This document shows positions 8,110 through 15,748 of a stretch of 64,000 bases of DNA, one piece after another. The stretch comes from Sphaerisporangium viridialbum. Its GTDB lineage: Bacteria; Actinomycetota; Actinomycetes; Streptosporangiales; Streptosporangiaceae. The stretch lies in assembly GCF_049674955.1 (NCBI RefSeq), contig NZ_CP187232.1, positions 3,286,001-3,350,000 of the forward strand, given 5' to 3'. The notes below the pieces were generated by a model. The model searched no databases. It saw only the letters and a program-made list of their open reading frames with translations, and was not told the DNA's origin. The stretch's first letter is position 1. Each line of letters opens with the position of its first letter. The position numbers were made by a program, and so were the translations under genes.

Positions 8110-9605
8110 GGGTGGCCCGGCATCGGCGGGGTCTCGGCGTCATAGATCCAGCTGTTGATGTATCCGGTCAGATCCTTGCCGCTCACCCGGTTCGCGACGT
8201 TGATGTAGTCCTGGGTGGAGGCCGAGCGGCCGCGGAACTCGTTGAAGAAGGTCTTCTCGATCTTTCGGAAGGTGTCCTCGCCAACGATCTCCCGCAAGCC
8301 GAACAGCATCAGCAAGCCTGCCGTGTTCGTGCCGACCAGCACGTCCCGCGCGTGCATCATCTTCCCCGGGGGGCCCGACTCGACCCGCTTGTCACCGTCG
8401 AACACGTAGCGGGCACGCAGACCGCGATCGGGGTCGTCGAGGTCGCGATAGCCCATCTCCACGGCATAAAGAAGCTGGTAGAACTCGGCGTGGCCCTCGC
8501 TGATCCACATCTGGTTCCAGTCGCGCACCGAGACGGCGTCACCGAAGTACTGATGGGCCAGCTCGTGCATCATGGTGATCGCGTCGTTCTGCATGTCCTC
8601 CTTGGTCACGCGGCCTTTCAGGTCGGTGCCGGTGAGGCTTTCGACGGCGTAGGTGGAGATGGTCGCGGCCTCGAGTGCGACACCGTTGTAGTCTTCGGGC
8701 ACTCCGAGCACGCCGTAGGTCTCGAAAGGATAGGGGCCGAGCCGCTTCTCCAGCCAGGCCATCTGGTCGGGTATGCCGCTGACGAGCTTGCGTGTCTTCG
8801 TGGCCTGGTCGGTGGCGACGTAACTGCGCAGCGGCAGATCTCGGGGCCCCTTGTCCTTGATCAGCGTGAACCGGCCGACGGCCGCCTGTACGACGTGGGT
8901 CGGGATGGGGTCGCGAGTGGAGAACGTGTAGGTGACGCGGCCCGCCTTCTCCTTGACTGAGCGGAGCGTGCCGTTCGCGACCGCCTGGAGACCCTTGGGG
9001 GTGGTGATGCGGAAGGTGAGCTTCGCCTTGTCGCTGGGGTGGTCGTTGCTGGGGAAGTACAGGTGGGCTCGGTCCGGCTGGCCCATGACCGCGAAACCGT
9101 CCTTCTTTTCGACCCAGGCCGTGCGGTGCGGCTCTTCGTCCTTGGGAAAGGCGGGGGACTGCGGGTTGGCGCCGCGGTCCACCCGGAAGGAGACGTCCAC
9201 CTGGAACGGCCGTCCCTTGGGCAGGATCTGCTCCGGTGTGATCAGCAGCTTCTCACCGGCAACGCGGAAGTCGGCCGGATGCCCTGCCACGGCGACCTTC
9301 GTGATCTTTTCCATCCCCGCGTCCAGGCTGAAAGCGGACAAGGCCTGTGTCGCGGTGGCCGTGATCTTCACCGAACCGTCCATCTTCGTGGTGCCGCTCC
9401 GGTAGTCGTAGCGCACGTCGTACGAGCCGACGTCATAGCCGCCGTTACCCAGGTAGGCGAAGAGCGGGTCCTTGGCGGTCTGCGCACCGGGCTTGGCGGC
9501 CCCGGACGGCGCGGCCGCCGCGGTCGAGCCGCATCCGGTCGCCGCCGCCAGAATCATGGTCATCGACAGTGCGGCCAGCGCACCGGGCGTTCGAGAAGGG
9601 AACAT
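8088..9605 (-). CDS. M1-family (gluzincin) metallopeptidase lipoprotein
   Basis: A 505-residue exported zinc peptidase. Residues 1-24 form a lipoprotein signal peptide with lipid-attachment Cys25 in the context AATGC. The N-terminal beta-domain is followed by the catalytic domain with HELAHQYFG (zinc ligands His347 and His351, catalytic Glu348) and WISEGHAEF (zinc ligand Glu370). Unusually for M1, the substrate-binding GAMEN loop reads GVALEA, so ordinary aminopeptidase specificity is doubtful. The protein ends at DWKPKR and lacks the long C-terminal helical domain of classical aminopeptidase N. The ATG at 9605 is preferred because an AGGA lies 8 nt upstream; longer starts exist to 9638. A GTATC tandem repeat lies upstream (9673-9688), suggesting control by the regulator encoded at 11983-12717. 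Confidence 0.85.
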   Translation of the reverse strand: MFPSRTPGALAALSMTMILAAATGCGSTAAAAPSGAAKPGAQTAKDPLFAYLGNGGYDVGSYDVRYDYRSGTTKMDGSVKITATATQALSAFSLDAGMEKITKVAVAGHPADFRVAGEKLLITPEQILPKGRPFQVDVSFRVDRGANPQSPAFPKDEEPHRTAWVEKKDGFAVMGQPDRAHLYFPSNDHPSDKAKLTFRITTPKGLQAVANGTLRSVKEKAGRVTYTFSTRDPIPTHVVQAAVGRFTLIKDKGPRDLPLRSYVATDQATKTRKLVSGIPDQMAWLEKRLGPYPFETYGVLGVPEDYNGVALEAATISTYAVESLTGTDLKGRVTKEDMQNDAITMMHELAHQYFGDAVSVRDWNQMWISEGHAEFYQLLYAVEMGYRDLDDPDRGLRARYVFDGDKRVESGPPGKMMHARDVLVGTNTAGLLMLFGLREIVGEDTFRKIEKTFFNEFRGRSASTQDYINVANRVSGKDLTGYINSWIYDAETPPMPGHPDWKPKR

Positions 9606-9672
9606 GACCGCCATCCTGTGAGACCCGGGTATCCACACCGTCGAAGCCGCGTAGCCGCCGGCACTCGGCCGT

Positions 9673-9688
9673 GTATCAGGTGTGCATC
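9673..9688. promoter_or_regulatory. GTATC / GCATC 11-bp-spaced repeats, likely response regulator site
   Basis: GTATC at 9673 and GCATC at 9684 are 11 bp apart, giving GTATCAGGTGTGCATC. This is almost identical to GTATCGGGTGTGTATC at 10754-10769, upstream of the DD-carboxypeptidase gene. Direct repeats at one helical turn are the usual target of OmpR-type regulators. The site lies about 70 bp upstream of the M1 peptidase start. Confidence 0.5.
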
Positions 9689-9709
9689 ACGGGCTGACCG
9701 GCCAGGCGC

Positions 9710-10639
9710 TCACCGGGAGGCCAGCTCCTTCCGCACAGCGGTGATCAGCCTGTCGCCGGCGTCCAGTGTGGCGTACTTGCCCGCCGTCGGGTTGGTGCCC
9801 GGGCTCTGGGCCAGGACGACGCCGAGCACCAGGCGCGTCCTGCCGTCCATCTCGGCCTTGACGGCCCACATCAGGTTGCCGCCCGCCGCGGTGCCCGACC
9901 CGGTCTTGACGCCGATCACACCGGGTCTGTCCAGCAGGGTGTTGGTGTTGCGGAGCACGCTCGGGTCGCCCGGCACCGTTGTCTCGGTCATGGCGACGAC
10001 CTGACGGAACACCTCGTCCTTCATCACCTGCCGGGCCAGCTTCAACTGGTCGACCGCCGTGCTGACCGTGGAATCCTCGTTGCCGCTGGCGCCGGTGTAG
10101 ACGGTGTCGGCCATGCCGAGGCCGGCCGCGGCGGCGTTCATCTTCGCGACGAAGGCCTCCTGCGATCCGGCGTCCCAGCGGGCCAGCAGCCGGGCGACGT
10201 TGTTGCCGGACGGGATCAACATCAGCTCCAGCGACCGGCGCAGCGACAGCCTCTGCCCTTCCCGTACGGGCGCGGTGGACTCCCGCCCGGACAGCGACTC
10301 GGTGGCGGCGGTCCTGTCGACCTCGATGAGCGGACCCGCCTCGCCGTCCTTGAGCGGATGATCCTTGAGGATCACATGGGCCGTCATCACCTTGGTCACG
10401 CTGGCGATCGGCACCGGCCTCATCTGGCCGCTCGTGCCGAGGCCGCCCACGCCGACCACCTCGATGCCGGCCTGCCCTTCGCTCGGCCACGGCAGTGACA
10501 GGTCGATGACAGGCCGGGGAGGTGCGGCCCGGACGTCACTGCGGGCCGAGCCGACGCAGCCGGACACGCCGGCGACCATCAGGGCGAGGACGCAGGCCCA
10601 CAGCACGGAGCGGACGACGTTATGACGGGCGGAACACAT
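9710..10639 (-). CDS. D-alanyl-D-alanine carboxypeptidase, S11 family lipoprotein
   Basis: A 309-residue penicillin-binding enzyme that trims terminal D-Ala from peptidoglycan stem peptides outside the membrane. The three active-site motifs are intact: SVTK (Ser80, Lys83), SGN (144-146) and KTG (245-247). Residues 1-27 form a signal peptide with lipobox-like VSGC and Cys28, so lipid anchoring is likely. The ATG at 10639 is chosen because GGAGG lies 8 nt upstream. The gene follows the sensor kinase gene by 141 bp on the same strand. A triple GTATC repeat in that gap suggests its own regulated promoter rather than simple read-through. The context fits cell-wall stress control, in the manner of Streptomyces CseBC or VanRS circuits. 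Confidence 0.88.
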   Translation of the reverse strand: MCSARHNVVRSVLWACVLALMVAGVSGCVGSARSDVRAAPPRPVIDLSLPWPSEGQAGIEVVGVGGLGTSGQMRPVPIASVTKVMTAHVILKDHPLKDGEAGPLIEVDRTAATESLSGRESTAPVREGQRLSLRRSLELMLIPSGNNVARLLARWDAGSQEAFVAKMNAAAAGLGMADTVYTGASGNEDSTVSTAVDQLKLARQVMKDEVFRQVVAMTETTVPGDPSVLRNTNTLLDRPGVIGVKTGSGTAAGGNLMWAVKAEMDGRTRLVLGVVLAQSPGTNPTAGKYATLDAGDRLITAVRKELASR

Positions 10640-10753
10640 GGCGGGGACCTCCACGAGCGGTCGGTTCACGCCTCGATCGGGCGCTTACCGGCCACTTTCG
10701 GCCGCGGAGGTGTCGACCCTGCGGAAGCGGCTCATCAGCCACCGCTCAGGTGC

Positions 10754-10780
10754 GTATCGGGTGTGTATCAGGCGCGTATG
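10754..10780. promoter_or_regulatory. triple GTATC repeats with 11-bp period upstream of the carboxypeptidase gene
   Basis: GTATC occurs at 10754 and 10765 and GTATG at 10776, each exactly 11 bp from the last. The core 10754-10770 differs from the site at 9673-9689 at only two positions in the first 16. Placement between the kinase stop and the carboxypeptidase start, and the one-turn periodicity, indicate a binding site for the OmpR-type regulator encoded just upstream. The target assignment is inference. Confidence 0.5.
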
Positions 10781-11986
10781 TCAGCCCGGGAGGTGGAGCG
10801 TGACGATCGCGCCGCCGTCCGGGGCGTTGGCGAAGACGAGCTCGGCGCCGATCACCTGGGCCTGGCCGAGAGCGATGGTCAGGCCCAGACCGTGGCCCTG
10901 GCCGCGTTCGGCTCTACCGGTGCGGAAGCGTTGCGGACCGTCGGCCAGCAGGTCATCGGGAAAGCCCGGCCCGTGATCGCGGATCACGATCGTCCGGCCG
11001 CTCACGCCGACCTCCACCGGAGGCCGGCCATGCCGGTGCGCGTTGGCGACGAGGTTGGCGATGATCCGGTCCAGGCGGCGCGGGTCGGTGTCGGCCACGG
11101 GGTCGCCCTCCACCGTCAATCGGGCGGTGAGATCGAGGCGGCGCAGCGACTCGGCGGCGAGGCCACCGAGCGGCACGGGGTAGCGCTCGGCCTGCTCGGC
11201 CCCCGCGTCCAGGCGGGAGATCTCCAGCAGGTCCTCCACCAGCGACCGCAGTACGCCGACCCGGTCGCGAACCAGGTCGGTCGCCTCGCCGCCGGGCAAC
11301 AGCTCGGTCGCGGTGAGAAGCCCCATCAGCGGGGTGCGCAGATCATGGGCGACGTCGGCGGTGAAGCGCTGTTCGGCGAGCAGCCGCCGCTGCAAGGTCG
11401 CCGCCATGGAGTCGACGGCCGCCGAGATGCCGGCGATCTCGTCACGGCCGCCCGCCTGGGTACGGGCGTTCAGGTCCCCGTCCGCGATGAGCCGCGCGGT
11501 GGCGGCCACCCGGCGCAGCCGCCGGTTCGGCAGCTCGGCGGCGAGCGCCGATACGGGCACGACGACGGCGAGCGCGGCCAGCGCGGCCTTCACCATGTTC
11601 CGGTCGAGGGCCTGCAGGCTCCTCAGCTCCGTTCCCATGTCGATCTTGGCGGTGACCACTTGGCCTCCCACCGGCCTGGCGGCCCACATCCAGGGCCGGC
11701 CAGGCCGTTCCTCGCCGTACCAGGTGACCGGCTCGGCGGACGTGAGCCGCTGCCGCAGCTCCTCAGGAAGCTCGGCCGGATCCTTCAGCGCGTCGCCCGG
11801 CGCCGTGCCGGTGCGCGCGTATTCGTCCGCCACCTGCGTGACTGCCAGCTCCGCGGCGCCTTCGCCGATGCGGAGCGACCGGTCGAAGGTCGCCCGATGC
11901 ACCAGCACCCCGACCACGGCCGCGACCGAGCAGGACGCCATGGCGACCAGTACGGCGATCTTCCACCGCAAGGAGGCCGGATTCAT
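10781..11986 (-). CDS. membrane sensor histidine kinase
   Basis: A 401-residue two-component kinase. The N-terminal membrane helix is at about residues 9-28, an extracytoplasmic domain at about 30-130, and a second helix at about 132-150. These are followed by a HAMP linker, then the HisKA box FTADVAHDLRTPL with phospho-acceptor His214. The ATPase domain carries NLVANAHRHG (N box), IRDHGPGFP (G1) and GHGLGLTIALGQ (G2). The ATG at 11986 overlaps the regulator stop in an ATGA, so the two genes are translationally coupled; the open frame above it is not used. With the adjacent carboxypeptidase, the likely signal is a cell-wall or envelope perturbation; the ligand cannot be deduced. Confidence 0.9.
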   Translation of the reverse strand: MNPASLRWKIAVLVAMASCSVAAVVGVLVHRATFDRSLRIGEGAAELAVTQVADEYARTGTAPGDALKDPAELPEELRQRLTSAEPVTWYGEERPGRPWMWAARPVGGQVVTAKIDMGTELRSLQALDRNMVKAALAALAVVVPVSALAAELPNRRLRRVAATARLIADGDLNARTQAGGRDEIAGISAAVDSMAATLQRRLLAEQRFTADVAHDLRTPLMGLLTATELLPGGEATDLVRDRVGVLRSLVEDLLEISRLDAGAEQAERYPVPLGGLAAESLRRLDLTARLTVEGDPVADTDPRRLDRIIANLVANAHRHGRPPVEVGVSGRTIVIRDHGPGFPDDLLADGPQRFRTGRAERGQGHGLGLTIALGQAQVIGAELVFANAPDGGAIVTLHLPG

Positions 11987-12717
11987 GAACGGCGCAGCTT
12001 GTAGCCGAAGCCGCGCACCGTCTCGATGCGCTCGGCGCCGATCTTCTTCCGCAGCCGCTGCACGCACAGGTCCACCACGCGGCTGTCGCCGTCCCAGCCG
12101 TAGTCCCACACGTCGCGCAGCAGCGTCCGGCGGTCCAGCACGAGCCCGGGGTGGGCGGCGAACTCAAGGAGCAGCCGCAGCTCGGTTGGGGCCAGCGCGA
12201 CGGGCCGTCCGGCCCGCCACACCTCAAGGGCGCCGCTGTCGATGGTCAGATCCCCGAAGGTGAGCGTGGACGGGTCGGCGCCCCCGATGCCGACGGAGGC
12301 GCCGGTGGATTCCGGCTGCGGGGTGAAGGTGGCCCGCCGCAGCAGGGAGCGGATCCTGGCCACCAGCACGGGCATGTCGACCGGCTTGACGACGTAGTCG
12401 TCCGCGCCCGCCTCCAGGCCCGACACCACGTCCAGGGCGTCGCCCCGCGCCGACATCATCAGGATCGGCACCATGCTGGATTCCCTGACCTTGCGGCACA
12501 GGCCGATGCCGTCCAGGCCGGGCAGCATGACGTCCAGCAGCAGCAGGTCGTGCCCGCCGTCCTGGAAGGACTCCAGGCCGCTCAGGCCGTCACCGGCGGT
12601 GGACAGGCGGTAACCGTAGCGCTCCAGCGCCATGCCCACCGTCTTGCGGATCACCTCGTCGTCCTCCACCAGCAACACCGTGATGGGCGACGAGGCGTCC
12701 AGGATCGTTCCCGCCAC
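11983..12717 (-). CDS. OmpR/PhoB-family response regulator
   Basis: A 244-residue transcription factor. The receiver domain spans about residues 13-125 with acidic pocket LVEDDE, phospho-acceptor Asp62 in LLLLDVMLPG and switch Lys111 in YVVKPVDM. The winged-helix domain spans about residues 150-244 (LAPTELRLLLEFAAHPG, then RVVDLCVQRLRKKIG and VRGFGYKL). It is the first gene of a kinase-coupled pair (ATGA overlap). The probable targets are the GTATC repeats at 10754 and 9673. It lies directly beside the second copy of the 89-bp direct repeat. Confidence 0.92.
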   Translation of the reverse strand: MAGTILDASSPITVLLVEDDEVIRKTVGMALERYGYRLSTAGDGLSGLESFQDGGHDLLLLDVMLPGLDGIGLCRKVRESSMVPILMMSARGDALDVVSGLEAGADDYVVKPVDMPVLVARIRSLLRRATFTPQPESTGASVGIGGADPSTLTFGDLTIDSGALEVWRAGRPVALAPTELRLLLEFAAHPGLVLDRRTLLRDVWDYGWDGDSRVVDLCVQRLRKKIGAERIETVRGFGYKLRRS

Positions 12718-12770
12718 TAGAGCGCCACCACCCGGGTCGGGCCGGTGGTGCCGTGCTCGGCGTCGATGGG

Positions 12771-12859
12771 CCCGGGTCGGCGAGGATTCACAGGTTGGGA
12801 TGCCACGCTGTACTTTACGGCCGCCTGTCCGCGCACTTCACCGCTTGGGCTTCCAGTCC
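12771..12859 (-). pseudogene. remnant of an M1 peptidase gene 3' end (direct repeat copy 2)
   Basis: The 89 bases align gaplessly with 8021-8109 (75 of 89 identical by my count). Read on the minus strand, this copy ends an open frame with DWKPKR and a stop, exactly like the intact M1 peptidase. The identity ends abruptly a few codons upstream of that peptide. It is a gene tail with its downstream flank and no remaining body, upstream of the response regulator gene. The 277 bp between the regulator and the P450 gene hold nothing else that I recognise. Confidence 0.75.
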
Positions 12860-12994
12860 AACTCGTGCGCCGCGGTCGAACCGTACGGCGGTGCCGCCCG
12901 GGGCGTTGTCAGACGGTTCCAGGAGAGGACATTCAGCGGCGGGTCGTCCGGCCGGGGGCGGAAGCCGTCGTCGAGGGCGGGCGCGGTGGCTTGG

Positions 12995-14281
12995 CTATCC
13001 CCTTCCCACGACGAACCCGGGGGTGAACTCGACCGGCAGGGCGGACAGGCCGCGCATCTGTATGGACGTCCGCCATACCAGTGAGTCGGCGGCCACCGCC
13101 AGCATCACGTCCGGGAGCCGGTCCAGGAGCACCTCGACGGCCGTGTGGGCGATGACCTCGGCGAGTTCCGGCGCCGGGTGCGGGCATCCGTGCTCGCCGT
13201 GGCCGAAGGACATGTGCGCGTGGTTCCCGGCGGAGCCGCCGTACAGGTCCGGCCGGACCTGCGGATCGGAGTTCGCGGCGGCCAGGCCGAGAATGAGCGC
13301 GTCGCCGGCCCGGATGCGCTGACCGCCCAACTGGGTGTCGTGAACCGCCCAGCGGCCCAGGCTGTTCTGACTGGGCGAGTCCTCCCACAGCACTTCGTTC
13401 AGCGCCTGGCCGACGCTGCGGCGGCCTCCCGACAGAGTCACGGAGAACCGTTCGTCGGTCAGCATCAGTCGCAGGGTGTTCCCGATCCAGTTGGCCGTGG
13501 TGTCCTGCCCCGCGGTCATCACCAAGATCAGATCCTGGATGAGCTCCTCGTCGGCGAGCGCTGCGGAGTGCGCCATCAGACGTGAGGGTATGTCCGGGCC
13601 GGGGTGTTGGCGCTTGCTGTCCAGTAACCGCTGCATGGTGGCGTGGACCCGCTGATAGGCCTCCATCGCGCCCTCTCCGCCGTTCAGCGTCGCGCTCACA
13701 TCCCATACCAGGCGTGGCGCCTCGGATTCGGGCAGGCCGAACATCGTGGCGACGACCAGCAGAGGCATCGGGTGAGCGTACTGGGCCATCAGGTCGGCCA
13801 CGCCGCTGCCGGTGAACGCGTCGATCAGGCTGTCGGCGATCCGCTCGCACTGGGATCTCAACTCGAACTGATCGACGGCGGTAAGGGCATCACTCACGGC
13901 CCCGGCACGCCGCTGGTGCTCGGGTCCCTCGCTGAACAGCATGGAGGGCTGGTAGCCGACGTACGCCATCAGCGGCCAGTCGGGCGGGATGCGATCCCAG
14001 GCGTTCCAGCGGCGGGAGTCGCGGGCGAAGAGCACGGGATTGCTGAGGACCTGGCGGAGCTCGCGGTATCCGATCACGAGCCACGCGGGTACGTCGCCCT
14101 CCAGCAGGACCGGGACGACCTGCCCATGTCGCTGCCTCATCTCCCGGTACAGCTGAGCCGGATTCTGGTGGAACCGGGTTCCGTGCAACGCCATGGCTCC
14201 CGCATGGGCCGGGTAACCCGCCGGCGCCGGCGAGGCGGGGAACCACGAGGCCGAGTCGGGTGAGTGGTCGGTGTTCGTCAT
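12995..14281 (-). CDS. cvnE: conservon cytochrome P450 (CvnE, CYP157-like, no ExxR arginine)
   Basis: A 428-residue P450. The I-helix oxygen-activation motif AGQDTT is at residues 257-262 and the haem loop FGHGEHGC ends at Cys366. The K-helix motif, normally ExxR, reads EVLW at 296-299, so the arginine is replaced by tryptophan. This loss is known for the CYP157 family of actinomycete conservons. Its ATG overlaps the stop of the GTPase gene (ATGA at 14278-14281), and it is the last gene of a complete cvnA-B-C-D-E operon. In characterised conservons the products assemble a membrane-associated signalling complex resembling eukaryotic G-protein systems. The P450 substrate, if any, is unknown. 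Confidence 0.9.
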   Translation of the reverse strand: MTNTDHSPDSASWFPASPAPAGYPAHAGAMALHGTRFHQNPAQLYREMRQRHGQVVPVLLEGDVPAWLVIGYRELRQVLSNPVLFARDSRRWNAWDRIPPDWPLMAYVGYQPSMLFSEGPEHQRRAGAVSDALTAVDQFELRSQCERIADSLIDAFTGSGVADLMAQYAHPMPLLVVATMFGLPESEAPRLVWDVSATLNGGEGAMEAYQRVHATMQRLLDSKRQHPGPDIPSRLMAHSAALADEELIQDLILVMTAGQDTTANWIGNTLRLMLTDERFSVTLSGGRRSVGQALNEVLWEDSPSQNSLGRWAVHDTQLGGQRIRAGDALILGLAAANSDPQVRPDLYGGSAGNHAHMSFGHGEHGCPHPAPELAEVIAHTAVEVLLDRLPDVMLAVAADSLVWRTSIQMRGLSALPVEFTPGFVVGRG

Positions 14282-14889
14282 GGGGTCCCCTCCCGGGCGG
14301 AGGACAGGGCGAAGAGGTGGTTGACGAGGGTGATCAGCACGGTCTTGCTGGACTCACGACGGCGAGCGTCGCATTCGATCAGCGGGACGTCATCGGAGAG
14401 GGACAACGCCTCCCGTACTTGTCCCAGGGGGTGCACCGGTTCGCCGAAGTTGTTGCGGGCGACGATGAACGGCATTCCGTGGTGCTCGAGGCGGTCGATG
14501 GCGTACCAGGAGTCGGCCAGGCGACGGGTGTCCACAAGGACGACCGCCCCCAGAGACCCCGAGAACAGCCGGTCCCACAGGAACCAGAACCGTTCCTGGC
14601 CCGGAGCTCCGAACAGGTACAGCACCATCTGCTCGTTCAGGCTGATGCGGCCGAAGTCGAAGGCCACCGTGGTCGTGGTCTTGGCCTCCACCCCGGTCGC
14701 GTCATCGATCCCTACGCCCGCGCCCGTCATGGTCTCTTCGGTGCTCAGCGGGCGGATCTCGCTGACAGAGCGGACCATGGTCGTCTTGCCCACACCGAAC
14801 CCGCCGACGACCACGATCTTGAGTCCGGTGTTGGCCGTGCTTCGTAACGGCGTGTGCGCTGATTGCTCAGAGCTTCTGAAGTCCAACAA
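14278..14889 (-). CDS. cvnD: conservon GTP/ATP-binding protein CvnD
   Basis: A 203-residue small P-loop GTPase of the actinomycete conservon type. The P-loop is GGFGVGKTTMV (about residues 33-43), switch regions include KTTTTVAFDFGRISL, and the G3-type motif is LFGAPGQERFWFLWD. The usual base-recognition NKxD motif is replaced by ARNNFGEP, as is usual for the CvnD group. Its start lies inside the end of cvnC (overlap 14867-14889), and its stop overlaps the P450 start. It is expected to be the nucleotide-dependent switch of the Cvn complex. Confidence 0.92.
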   Translation of the reverse strand: MLDFRSSEQSAHTPLRSTANTGLKIVVVGGFGVGKTTMVRSVSEIRPLSTEETMTGAGVGIDDATGVEAKTTTTVAFDFGRISLNEQMVLYLFGAPGQERFWFLWDRLFSGSLGAVVLVDTRRLADSWYAIDRLEHHGMPFIVARNNFGEPVHPLGQVREALSLSDDVPLIECDARRRESSKTVLITLVNHLFALSSAREGTP

Positions 14890-15226
14890 GCACCTGCTTC
14901 AGGAGTTCGGGATCGGGCAGTTGAGCCTTGGCGGGAGCCGAGGGCGGATGGCGGGCGGTGATGCGCCCGGCGTCGAGCAGGTCACACAGCAGGATCTTCA
15001 CGACGCTCACCGGCAGTCGCAGCTCCGAGGAGATCTCCACCACCGCCTTCGGGCGGCGGCACATCCGGAGGATGTTGAAATGCTCGGACTGCATGCCCGG
15101 CGTGGGATCGCTTTCGCTCACGATCAGCGTGACCAGGTCCATGACGCTCTCGCCCGCGCGGCTGCGCCCGCCGGTGACGGTGTACAACCGGTCCGGGTTC
15201 TCGCCGTCGACTCGCCGCGAGGTCAT
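14867..15226 (-). CDS. cvnC: conservon DUF742 protein CvnC
   Basis: A 119-residue DUF742 protein with the typical opening RRVDGENPDRLYTVTGGRS, the central LVTLIVS and the winged-helix-like LPVSVVKILLCDLLDAGRI near residues 80-98. DUF742 is found almost only in conservons and is thought to link the roadblock protein to the GTPase. Translation is coupled on both sides: its ATG at 15226 overlaps the cvnB stop, and its end overlaps the cvnD start by 23 bp. Confidence 0.92.
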   Translation of the reverse strand: MTSRRVDGENPDRLYTVTGGRSRAGESVMDLVTLIVSESDPTPGMQSEHFNILRMCRRPKAVVEISSELRLPVSVVKILLCDLLDAGRITARHPPSAPAKAQLPDPELLKQVLVGLQKL

Positions 15227-15642
15227 AGCGGTCGGCTACTCTGCTGGGGCGTGCGTGGCGGGGCGGTCAGATACTCGCCGATCTGCTCGATCAGCTCATT
15301 CATGTTGTGCCCGATGATGCCGGGGTCCGCGTCATCGCTCGCCACGACGGCGAGATGGGCTCCCTCTCCCGCTTCCACGATGAACAGAAGCCCGCCGTGG
15401 AACTCCGTCATGGACTGCCGCAGCCCGCCGGTGCCATCACCGAACTCGATGGACGCGCCATGAGACAGGCTCTGGATGCCCGAGGCGATGGCGGCCAGCT
15501 GGTCAGCCCGGTCCACGCTCAGCCCGTACGTGTGGGAAAGCTTGAGGCCGTCCTTCGACAGCACCAAGGCGTGCCGGGTCTGCGGCGTCCTCTGCAGGAG
15601 GTTCTCCAGCAACCAGGCGAGGTCGCGGTCTGGGGTTCTCAT
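15223..15642 (-). CDS. cvnB: conservon roadblock/LC7 protein CvnB
   Basis: A 139-residue roadblock/LC7 protein beginning TPDRDLAWLLENLLQRTPQT, followed by ALVLSKDGLKLSHTYGLS and GGLLFIVEAGEGAHLAVVAS, the standard CvnB pattern. Roadblock proteins act as small scaffold or GTPase-activating partners. The ATG at 15642 is chosen because the family starts just before DLxWLL; the more upstream GTG at 15693 has GGAGG directly abutting it and is unlikely. The stop overlaps the cvnC start (ATGA). Confidence 0.9.
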   Translation of the reverse strand: MRTPDRDLAWLLENLLQRTPQTRHALVLSKDGLKLSHTYGLSVDRADQLAAIASGIQSLSHGASIEFGDGTGGLRQSMTEFHGGLLFIVEAGEGAHLAVVASDDADPGIIGHNMNELIEQIGEYLTAPPRTPQQSSRPL

Positions 15643-15748
15643 CGGGATTCTGGGGCGGTGATCCGGGCATTGATGCCAGAAGGACGGCCCCACCCTCCAA
15701 TCTGTTGTCTTGTCCTATCCGGTCCGGCGGCGAGAATCGAGGTCGCGG

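Noticed and set aside
9710..12717. A vancomycin-resistance (VanRS-VanY) operon
   Set aside because: No vanH, A, X ligase set is present and the carboxypeptidase is of the S11 penicillin-binding type, not VanY (M15).
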